Assembly (NCBI GenBank): GCA_020632925.1
Contig: JACKER010000011.1
Coordinates: forward strand, 62,001-126,000
Source of the DNA: Alphaproteobacteria bacterium
GTDB lineage: Bacteria > Myxococcota_A > UBA796 > GCA-2862545
Direction: 5' to 3'
Length of the DNA: 64,000 nucleotides
Both the position numbers and the translations under genes were made by a program. Numbering within the stretch: the first letter of the stretch is position 1; every line of letters starts with the position of its first letter. Positions 18,008-26,300 of this stretch are shown here, piece after piece. The notes below the pieces were generated by a model that saw only the letters and a program-made list of their open reading frames with translations, was not told the origin of the DNA and did no database searches.

Positions 18008-19444
18008 ATGGAAGGGCTGCCACTGTTCGCCCTGGCCATGGCCTGCCATGGGGCTGATCGCGACCATGACGGGTTCGAGGCACCGACGGATTGCGACGAC
18101 GACCACGCTTCCATACATCCGGGAGCCGTCGACCCACCCGGGGACGGCGTCGACTCTGATTGTGACGGCGTCGACGGGCCCTCCGATGCCTTCTCGGACC
18201 AGGTCGTCCTGGCGCCGGATGCCAGACGGGGCCTGCAGTTCGGCCACGACTTCGTGGTAGCGGATGTCGATGGTGACGGCACGGACGACCTGTTCGTCGG
18301 ATCACAGGAGGTTCCGCACTACCTGGATGCTGGTGAGGCGTATCTGTTCCGTGGACCGACGATGGGGTCGATCGGGTTCTGGACGGGGGGATTCGGGGAA
18401 CAGCTCCTGGGGCAATCCGTGGCGATCGCCGGAGCCCGGTCGGGACCTGAGGTCCAGCTCGTGATGCGCTCGCTGGAGGGGTACTGGGTCGTGGCTCCAG
18501 GATCGGCGAGCGGCTATCCCGGAGACGTTGGTGGCACCTTGATCTCAGCTGCGAACCGTGACGACTATCTGCCCGGCAACAGGGTGGCGGCCGTCGATCT
18601 GCTCCGGGATGGGGCGCGGGACGTGGTCATGGAGTGCGGACTCGACGTGGGAAGCACCTGGGTCCCGGGTGTCTGCATCGTCGCTGCGCCCGTGACCGAG
18701 CACCGTGTGCTGGGGGAGTCCGACGTGATCATCGACGGGGCCGCGTTTCTCGGGTCCTCGTTCGCGGGGGTGGACGTGGACGGCGACGGTCGAGAAGATC
18801 TCGCGGTCGGCGCCGACGGAGAGAGCGACGATGCGGGCGCGGTCTACCTGTTCCCTGGTCCCTTCGCGGAAGGCCACTACGACGTGTCGTCGGCAGAGGT
18901 CGTCTGGAACGGCGAGCATCCCGACGACTGGTTGGGGCAGGAGTTGTATGGCGGGGACGTGGACGGCGACGGGTCCGACGAGGTGTTGGCCTGCGCCATG
19001 GCCTGGCCTGAGGGCGAGCGCCGTGGTCGCCTCTATGTGTTGAACGAGACCGTGTCACAGGTGGACCAGGCGCCCATCATCATCGACGGACCGCCCGGGG
19101 TGCACCATCTGGGTGTCGGCGCCGCCGTTGCGGACCTGGATGGCGACGGACTGTCCGACCTGGCGGTGGGTGCTCCCGGGCTCGCGTCTCTGGTTCCGGA
19201 CGTCGTGGGAAGTGTTCTCGTGTTCTTCGGGCCATTGGAAGGGCACCTGGACGTAACGGACGCGGGCCGCGTCTTCGCGGGGGAGCGAGCCGGCGACCAG
19301 GACGGATGGCGTGTGAGGGCCGGGGACGTCGACGGCAACGGCGTACAGGATCTGGTTGTCGCAGCGCCACTCGCGGACGCCCACCCGAGTGCGCTGGAAG
19401 CGGGCGTCGTGTACCTCCTTCCGGGGCCCATCGAACCCTGGTGA
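18008..19444 (+). CDS. FG-GAP repeat protein with MopE-type N-terminus, probable lipoprotein
   Basis: This 478-residue exported protein starts with a short hydrophobic leader ending ALAMAC, a plausible lipobox. One MopE-type unit follows (DRDHDGFEAPTDCDDDH, then DSDCDGVDG). The rest is a seven-bladed-propeller-like series of FG-GAP units with DVDGDGTDDLFVG, DVDGDGREDLAVG, DVDGDGSDEVLA, DLDGDGLSDLAVG and DVDGNGVQDLVVA, whose Asp-rich loops bind calcium in integrin-like propellers. It is divergent from fas, 124 bp away. ATG at 18008 (or GTG at 18002) is chosen because it precedes the leader. Its role is presumably extracellular and adhesive. Confidence 0.8.
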   Translation: MEGLPLFALAMACHGADRDHDGFEAPTDCDDDHASIHPGAVDPPGDGVDSDCDGVDGPSDAFSDQVVLAPDARRGLQFGHDFVVADVDGDGTDDLFVGSQEVPHYLDAGEAYLFRGPTMGSIGFWTGGFGEQLLGQSVAIAGARSGPEVQLVMRSLEGYWVVAPGSASGYPGDVGGTLISAANRDDYLPGNRVAAVDLLRDGARDVVMECGLDVGSTWVPGVCIVAAPVTEHRVLGESDVIIDGAAFLGSSFAGVDVDGDGREDLAVGADGESDDAGAVYLFPGPFAEGHYDVSSAEVVWNGEHPDDWLGQELYGGDVDGDGSDEVLACAMAWPEGERRGRLYVLNETVSQVDQAPIIIDGPPGVHHLGVGAAVADLDGDGLSDLAVGAPGLASLVPDVVGSVLVFFGPLEGHLDVTDAGRVFAGERAGDQDGWRVRAGDVDGNGVQDLVVAAPLADAHPSALEAGVVYLLPGPIEPW

Positions 19445-19537
19445 GCGGGAGGAGATCGTACGACGCAGGTCTCTCCTGGGTCGTCAGCTCACACCAACGG
19501 ATCCGCACCCGCGGATGGTGACGGGCTGGGCGTGCCA

Positions 19538-19644
19538 CGGTGTCTCCGGATGGCGTCGAGTCGGCGGACCAGGGCGCCGGCGGCGACTGTGACGGTGTGG
19601 ACGGTCGCACGGGTGGTGATCTGGTGCAGAAGCAGGAGCCGTCA
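19538..19644 (+). pseudogene. Decayed fragment resembling a MopE-type gene
   Basis: The plus strand here reads DGVESADQ then GGDCDGVDGRTGG in one frame. This resembles the DGVDSDCDGVDG segment encoded near 18150-18180 in the upstream FG-GAP gene, with a short insertion. There is no start signal and no continuation. It abuts the breakpoint of the duplicated fas fragment at 19645. The resemblance is short, so this is a tentative remnant. The stretch 19445-19537 shows nothing recognisable. Confidence 0.35.
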
Positions 19645-20277
19645 GAGGATCGCGGCCATGATCCCCTGGCTGTGCCCGGTCGCCGCCACCGTGCGCTCGG
19701 CGAGCTCGGGGCGGTCGTAGCCAGCTTCGAGCAGGGCGGCGTAGTGCCCGACCTGGGTGGCGAAGATGAGCGGCTGGGAGACGGGGGAGGACGCGAGGTA
19801 GGCCGCGGGCGGTCGGCTCGTGGGGTCCTCGAGCCAGCGGAGCGGGTCCATGCCGTGGGCGAACCAGGCGCGGTCGGCGGGGGACAGGTCGGCGACCACG
19901 CCGCGGACGCGGTCGGCGAGGGCGCGCACGAGGCGGTCGGCGGCGGGGCTGCGGCGGACGAGGTGGGCGAGCTCGTCGACGAAGCTGCTGCCCTGGCCGC
20001 CGAAGGTGAGCGCGATGCGGGCCTGTGGATCGGCGAGCAGCGCGGGTGCGGGGCGGCGTCGGCCGAGCCAGGCGTCGAGCGCGTGGCGGGCCGCCGTGAC
20101 GCGCCGGGCCTCGTAGCCCTGGGGCTCGCCGAGGCGTTCGCGCAGGGCGAGGGCCAGCCCGAGGGCGTCCCTGGGGTCGGGTCCCGTGCGCAGCGACTCG
20201 AGCAGCTCCCGCACCTCGGTGGTCGCGTCCAGCTCGTCGAGGAGCCCGCCCCCACCGTGATCGTCTGCTCGCACCAT
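19642..20277 (-). pseudogene. Truncated duplicate of fas 5' end (starter acyltransferase fragment)
   Basis: The open frame encodes 211 residues identical to the first 210 residues of the intact fas, except Val instead of Ala at position 2. It contains GGQGSS and GHSQG with the nucleophile Ser203. It then meets TGA at 19642-19644, exactly at the point where homology stops, so the rest of the acyltransferase is missing along with all later domains. Four of the five base differences from fas are synonymous. The native start and about 40 bp of upstream sequence are kept, so it might still be transcribed. A working enzyme is unlikely. Confidence 0.92.
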
Positions 20278-20317
20278 CGCCGTCCCCCTCCCGGTGCGCG
20301 CAAGCTAGCGTGGATCG
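19645..20317 (-). repeat. Direct repeat copy B: fas 5' fragment
   Basis: This is the second copy of the segment at 17251-17922. One edge lies precisely at GAGGATCGCGGCC (19645), preceded by unrelated sequence that supplies a stop codon. The other edge lies within the fas leader about 40 bp before the ATG. No inverted repeats, transposase or target-site duplication were seen at either edge. Confidence 0.93.
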
Positions 20318-20454
20318 TCGCGCGTCGCGCGCGAGAGCGCGAGCCCGCGAACGCCAGGGGGCGTCGGGACGGAAATCGATCCTGGGGCCTCAGATTTCCG
20401 CGACCGCTCGGCGACCCCTGGCTACGACCCGTCCAGTCGCGGAAGGGGGGGACG

Positions 20455-20709
20455 ATGGACGGACACACGAGTCTGGTGGGCACGGTGTTTGCGACCACGG
20501 GCGGGTCACGAACCGCCTGGAGCTCGAAGGACGTGGTCGCGAGCGGTTGCCGCACGGACGATCGTGTCGTGGTCGTGATCGGCATGACCAACGGCGGTGA
20601 ACGGGCCCAGAAGGCGCAGATGGGGGCAGCTCGCCGGACCGCTTTCGGGGTGACCGGGCGGTCCGTCCGGGCTAGAATGGGCCTTCGCGAGAGCAGGGAG
20701 ACGCGATGA
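20455..20709 (+). pseudogene. Remnant of a paralogue of the downstream beta-helix/MopE gene
   Basis: An ATG at 20455 behind an AAGGGGGG tract opens an 84-codon frame. Its beginning, TSLVGTVFATTGG, matches the signal peptide of the gene at 20706 (LSLMGTAFATPG). Similarity is still visible for some 100 bases at nucleotide level before the frame drifts into unrelated sequence. I read it as the decayed 5' end of a duplicated surface-protein gene. The rest of the 428-bp gap 20278-20705 holds the fas leader copy, this remnant and a candidate promoter. A small real gene cannot be fully excluded. Confidence 0.4.
20650..20678 (+). promoter_or_regulatory. Candidate sigma70-type promoter
   Basis: GTGACC (20650-20655) and TAGAAT (20673-20678) are separated by 17 bp, a near-consensus -35/-10 arrangement. 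They lie 27 bp upstream of the ATG at 20706, which has a GGGAG ribosome-binding site 5 nt before it. Confidence 0.45.
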
Positions 20710-23342
20710 TTGCGGTACTGAGCCTGATGGGGACAGCGTTTGCGACGCCGGGCATGGTGACGAACGCGCGCACGGGACTGGACTACAGCTCCGTGAGCGC
20801 AGCCATCGCCGCAGCGTCGAGCGGCGACGTGCTGCGCGTGGACGGGGTGTACGACGAGCACGTCGTCGTCGACCGGAACATCGTGCTGGACGGCCACCTG
20901 GCCGCCACCAGCGAGATCACCTGGGAGGGCGCCGGGAACGCCATCCTCGAGTTGAACCCGGGTGTGTCGCTCGGCGTTGTGGCGGTTGACCTCACGTCTG
21001 CCAGCCGACGCGCCGTCGGCGGCCTGCTTGGTGGGAACGACGTCACGCTTCAGGCGCTCACGATATCGACCGTGGCAGCATCAGGGAACGGCGGCGGGCT
21101 CCTTCTGGTGGACCCTACCTCGGTGACCATCACGGGAGTCACCTTCGACCACACCGCGGCGGATGCCGGTGGTGCGGTGTACGTCAGCAACTCGTCCAGC
21201 TTTCCGATGACCATCACCGACACGGTGTTCGATCACACCGACGCTGGTTCTGGAGATGGCGGCGCCCTTCGTCTGGCGTACGCGGATCTCGCATGTGTTC
21301 GGTGCTCGTTCCTCGGGGCTGCGGCGACGAATGGGGGCGCGATCGCCGATTCTGCCGGGTCCGCGATGACGGTGGTGGACTCGGCCTTTGAGGGTGGGTC
21401 GGCGGTTGCGACTGGTGGCGCGATCTCGCTGAGCTCGTCGTCCCAGCTGACGGTGGTCCGCGGCAGCTTCTGCAGCAACTCCGCCACGTCCGGTGGCGCG
21501 ATCGGTGGAGCTCCCTCGACCGTGACGGTGACCGCGTCCACGTTCACGAACAACTCTGCATCGTTTGGATCGGCTATCTCCGCCACCGGTGGCAGCTGGA
21601 CCCTCGCGAATGACGACTTTCTCGGGCATCCAGGCTCTGCCGTGCTTGGCCAGAACCTGGGCACCACCCTGACCCTGGTCAACGACCTGGTGGCCGACAC
21701 CCTCGGGACCGGCGTTCAGGGCATCAGCTCCGCGACCATCACCGTTCGGTACTCCGACTTCTTCGGGAACAGCACCGACTACTCGAACGTCACCGCCAAC
21801 GTCGGCATCTACAACGAGGGCCCACTTCTCCGTTACTGGGTCAACGACGGCGATTGCTCCAACGACGACCTGATGCCCCGCTGGGACAGCCCGCTCCTCG
21901 ACGCGGGTGACCCCAGTCCTGCCTTCAACGACCCTGACGGATCGCGGTCCGACATCGGCGCGTTCGGCGGACCCGACGCCGATCCGGCGGCCCACGCCGA
22001 CAACGACAACGACGGCTTCACGGTCGTGCAGGACTGTGGGGACGACCACGCCTCGGCGCACCCTGGCGCCCCGGAGCGGTGCAACCTCGTCGACGACGAC
22101 TGTGACGGCGTCGTCGACAACGACCCCATCAACGTCGATACCTTCTACCAGGACTGCGACGGGGACGGTCAGGGCGACATCGCCACAGCCACCGAGGGAT
22201 GCTTCGAGCCCGTCGGCGCGCCCTGTGCGTGGGTCAGCTACCTCCGGGACGGCGAGGACGCCTGGAGCGACTGCGACGACGACAACGAGCTCGTGTTCTT
22301 CGGTGCGCAGGAGACCTGCGACCCCGGGGACCAGAACTGCGACGGCGACGACGACCTGGGCGCGTACAACGCCGCGACGTTCTACGTGGATGCGGACGGT
22401 GACACGTGGGGTGATACCCCCGTCCGATCCTGCAACGTGAGCCCACCTCCCGGTTCCGTCACGCGGGATGGCGACTGCAACGACAACCAGTCCCTCATCC
22501 ATCCCAACGCTGCCGATCCGTGCGGTGACGGGATCGATAGCGACTGCAACGGTGCCGATGGCGACGATGCGACGATTCGTCCGTGGTTTCCGGACACCGA
22601 CGGCGATGGGTTCGGCGATCCGTACGCACTCCCCCAGCCGGACTGCAGCGTCACCGGACCCGCGGGGTACACGTCGCTGACGTTGGCGACGGATTGCGAC
22701 GACACGCTCGACACCGTGTACCCGGGCGCCCCCGAGGTGTGCAACCTCGTGGACGACGACTGTGACGGTACGATCGACGACGTGGGCGGAGAGCGCACCT
22801 GGTACGAGGACGGCGACGGCGACGGCTATGGTGATCAGCGCTTCCCGTTCGTCGACGACTGTGCTCCAGAGGAGCGGTGGACGGAGCAGGGCGGCGACTG
22901 TGACGACCTGGACGCCGACATCCACCCAGGCGCCACCGAGACCTGCAACGACGTCGACGACGACTGCGACGGCGCTCTGGATGCGGAGGACGGCGCGGTC
23001 GACGCGGTGACGGCGTGGCCCGACATCGACCACGATGGCTTCGGCGGCTGTCCCGACGGCGTCCCGGGCTGTGATCCCGATCCGCTCTGCCCCGACGAGC
23101 TCGACGAGGACTGGGCAGACAACGATCAAGACTGCAACGACGGGATCGCGGCCATCAACCCGGCGCAGGAAGAGATCCCCAACGACGACATCGACCAGGA
23201 CTGCGACGGTATCGCCCAGCAGGACAAGGTGGTGGAGGAGGACCCTGGCGGCTGTCACTGCGACAGCTCCGACAGCCCCCGCGGCGCTCTCGCGCTCGTC
23301 GGCCTGCTTCCGTTGCTCGTGCTTCGCCGCCGCCGCGGCTGA
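20706..23342 (+). CDS. Secreted beta-helix protein with MopE-type repeats and MYXO-CTERM tail
   Basis: This 878-residue protein has a Sec signal peptide (to about residue 17, TAFA|TPG). About residues 20-420 form a right-handed parallel beta-helix region, with recurring GGA/NGGAI/TITxxxF turns typical of pectate-lyase-like repeats. Six MopE-type metal-binding units follow, about residues 430-840, each with DxDxDGxGD, a CDD and a CDG motif. The C-terminus has GGCHCDSSDSP, a hydrophobic helix and RRRRG, a MYXO-CTERM sorting tail. It is presumably exported and displayed on the cell surface. MopE-type units bind copper or calcium in known relatives; the ligand here is unknown. Confidence 0.92.
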   Translation: MIAVLSLMGTAFATPGMVTNARTGLDYSSVSAAIAAASSGDVLRVDGVYDEHVVVDRNIVLDGHLAATSEITWEGAGNAILELNPGVSLGVVAVDLTSASRRAVGGLLGGNDVTLQALTISTVAASGNGGGLLLVDPTSVTITGVTFDHTAADAGGAVYVSNSSSFPMTITDTVFDHTDAGSGDGGALRLAYADLACVRCSFLGAAATNGGAIADSAGSAMTVVDSAFEGGSAVATGGAISLSSSSQLTVVRGSFCSNSATSGGAIGGAPSTVTVTASTFTNNSASFGSAISATGGSWTLANDDFLGHPGSAVLGQNLGTTLTLVNDLVADTLGTGVQGISSATITVRYSDFFGNSTDYSNVTANVGIYNEGPLLRYWVNDGDCSNDDLMPRWDSPLLDAGDPSPAFNDPDGSRSDIGAFGGPDADPAAHADNDNDGFTVVQDCGDDHASAHPGAPERCNLVDDDCDGVVDNDPINVDTFYQDCDGDGQGDIATATEGCFEPVGAPCAWVSYLRDGEDAWSDCDDDNELVFFGAQETCDPGDQNCDGDDDLGAYNAATFYVDADGDTWGDTPVRSCNVSPPPGSVTRDGDCNDNQSLIHPNAADPCGDGIDSDCNGADGDDATIRPWFPDTDGDGFGDPYALPQPDCSVTGPAGYTSLTLATDCDDTLDTVYPGAPEVCNLVDDDCDGTIDDVGGERTWYEDGDGDGYGDQRFPFVDDCAPEERWTEQGGDCDDLDADIHPGATETCNDVDDDCDGALDAEDGAVDAVTAWPDIDHDGFGGCPDGVPGCDPDPLCPDELDEDWADNDQDCNDGIAAINPAQEEIPNDDIDQDCDGIAQQDKVVEEDPGGCHCDSSDSPRGALALVGLLPLLVLRRRRG

Positions 23343-23358
23343 CCGATCGGAGTACCCC

Positions 23359-26300
23359 ATGCGACCCATGACCCCCCTGGTGGCTGTCCTCGCGTTCGCC
23401 TGTACCCCACCGCCTGAGCATCGAGCGGCGGACGGGACCCCGCTTCCCGACGCTCCGATCGACCTGGGAGCGCTCCATCGCCTCGCGGGCACTTCGCTGG
23501 CGTTCATCGAGCACCCATTGGTCCCTGGGCTCGAGCCCAGCTGGCAGGCCAGAGCAGGCCTGGCTCGGGTGTACGCCAACGAACGCGGCCTGACGGTCGT
23601 GGACCGCCGTCACTCCGACCCCGAGTGGACCGTCGGCTTGGAGGTGACGGGCTGGGGCAGGGGAGGGGGGCGACGAGCGCCGGGCCCCGCGTCGGTCTGG
23701 ACGGACCAGGGGCTGTTCGAGGCCGTCCACGATGACCTCGTCGAGGTGCTCGAGCAGCGCGACGACGAGATCGAACACCGGTTCCGGTTGTTGCGTGACC
23801 CCGGTGGAGGCGGGGCCGTCACGCTGGACCTGCGGGTGACGGGGGCCAAGCCCTACCCGCTGTCCGATGGCGCCACCTTCGTCATCAAGGGTCGCGCTCG
23901 GGTGGACTGGAGAGAGCTGTTGGTCAGAGACCGCCGAGGTCGGACGCTGGACGCGTTCACCGAGGTCGATGGCGATGTGCTCCGGCTCGTGGTGGATGTC
24001 GACGGAGCGGAGTGGCCGATCGAGGTCGACCCCATGCTCACGGTGTTCGAGGCGTCCGCGGGTCCCGGTGTGGGGTCGGGGAACTCCTTGTTCGGGTGGT
24101 CCATCGCTGCCGACGGTGATCGGTTGTTGGTCGGTGATCCCCGGGCGAACCTCCGGACGGACGGCTCGGGTTTCATCCTCGAACGCAACCAGGGGGGGGA
24201 GGACCACTGGGGTTTCGAGCAGGAGCTCAGTCCCGCCACAGCCGTCCACGTCGGTCAGGCGGTCGCCATGGAAGGGTCCGTCGCCGTCGTCGCCAGCGAC
24301 GAAGCACGAACGGCCTGGGTCTATGGGATGCAGGCCGGAGGTTGGGTCCTGGAGGAAACGGCGGCCCAGCCGGCAGCGGAGGAGTACGGGGCGAGCGTGG
24401 CCATCACCCGGGAGATGGTGTATATCGGCAGTCCTGGCTTCTCCGATGGCGTCTCCGACGCCGGTCGCGTGTATCAGTACCAGCCCAACTACGATTACTG
24501 GTGGTGGTACGCCAGCCCATGGCCCACTGAGCGCGGGCGGTTCGGCACGGCTGTGTCCGCATCGGGTGATTGGCTGTTGGTCGGCGCGCCTGGCGTGGGT
24601 GGAGTGGCCCTCTTCAACGCTCGCCGCCTCGTCGCGCCGACCTGGACGCAGACCGCGCCCGGCTCTGACCTGGGGACATCGGTCGCCATCGCAGGCGACG
24701 TCGCTGCCGCCTCCGCGCCGAGCCTCGGTGTCGTACGCACCTATCGCCGACGGGTGGGAACCGACCGGCTGGAGCAGACCAGCACCATCGAGGCGCCGCC
24801 GACCGCTGTGGGGACGTTCGGCGACCGCATCGCGATGACCACGGACACTCTGGTCGCGCTCGACCATCCGCTCGCGCCGGGGATGGCGAAGGTCCACCTG
24901 TTCGAGCGACGAGACGGGGACCAGTGGGCGTGGGTGGAGTCATTCGATGCCGGCGTGACGGACGGGTCGCCGTTGTCCGTGTCGCTGCGTGCCAGTGTGC
25001 TCGCCGTCGGTGTGCCGGACGAGGGTGTCGCGCACGTCTGGAGGCGCTCCGGTACTGGATGGTCGGAGGACGTTCGCACGTCCACCCGTGGCGCACAGTT
25101 CGGGTCTGCTGTGGCAGTGTCGGGTGACCTGGTGGTCGTCGGCGCGAAGAGCAGTGATGTGGGCGGTTCGGATGCTGGTGCGGTGACCCTGTTCCGTCGC
25201 GACGCCCCAGGATCGTGGTCCCAGGTCGTCGAGAAGGTCTCGGCGACGCCCAACGAACGCTACGGGACCGCTGTCGACGTGGATGGCGACATCGTCGTGG
25301 TCGGAGCGCCCGGCGTCGGGGGTGGGCGGGTGGATGCCATGTTGTTCGACGGCGACTCTCTGGCGTCGGCAATCCAGCAGCCCACCACGACCGAGGACCG
25401 GTACGGATTCGGCCAGTCGCTGGACGTCGATGGAGAGCTGCTCGTGGTCGGTGATCCCTCGTGGGTTTCGTACGGGTTGACACACGTGTTCGAGCGCTTC
25501 GCGAGTCTTGGGGGCGACTCGTACGTCTCGGAGGACCTCGTCGCCATCGGCAATACGTTCGGCGATCACATCGGACTGGAGTCGTGTGTCTGGGGCGACT
25601 GGACCTTCGCCTCGTCTGCCGACGCTGCTGGAGGCAATGGCGAGGTACATATTCGACACTATCCAAGTACGTTTCCGTCGACTCAGGTGGCCACGCCGAT
25701 GACTTACCTGGTCGGAGTGGGTGGGGAGGGGTTGGGGACCTCACTGGCGGCCGATGGCGGAGTGCTCGCCGTCGGGTCGTCCGGCGTCGGAAGGGTGCGA
25801 TTGTATACACTCACGCCCACGGCAACATGGGCATTGAGGTCCACGTTGAATGGACCTGGGGACTTCGGGGCGGCGGTGGCGTTGCGTGGCGACGATCTGT
25901 TCGTAGGTGCGCCCTCCTCGCAACTGGTTCAGCACCGGCGTCGCAACCAGGGCGGAACGGATGCCTGGGGGGTCGTCGAGACGTGGAGCGGCACCGGCAA
26001 TCAGCGCTTCGGTGCGACCTTGTCCTTCGACGACACCACGCTCGTCATCGGCGAGCCTGGCGTCAACGCCTCGAGCGATGGTACCGTCCACCTCATCGAG
26101 TTGGGCGCGAACCTGCCGCCGGTCGCCAACGACGATCGGTACACCACCGAAGAGGACGTTCCGTTGGATGTCCCTGTGGGCGCGGGAGTGCTCGAGAACG
26201 ACCACGATCCGATGGGGACGTTGCTCACCGCGACGGTCGTCGCGCAGCCCTCGCACGGACACGTTGTCCTCGCTCCCGATGGTGGCTTCCGTTACACACC

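Noticed and set aside
17884..18282. Upstream extension of the fas reading frame
   Set aside because: The frame is open beyond the ATG at 17883, but the extra 133 residues are the antisense of the FG-GAP gene. The duplicated copy shares the 17883 start, and homology ends about 40 bp upstream.
21081..23579. 832-codon minus-strand open frame opposite the MopE-type gene
   Set aside because: Its valine-rich repeats are the antisense image of the Asp-rich MopE repeats. No start signal or signal peptide was seen.
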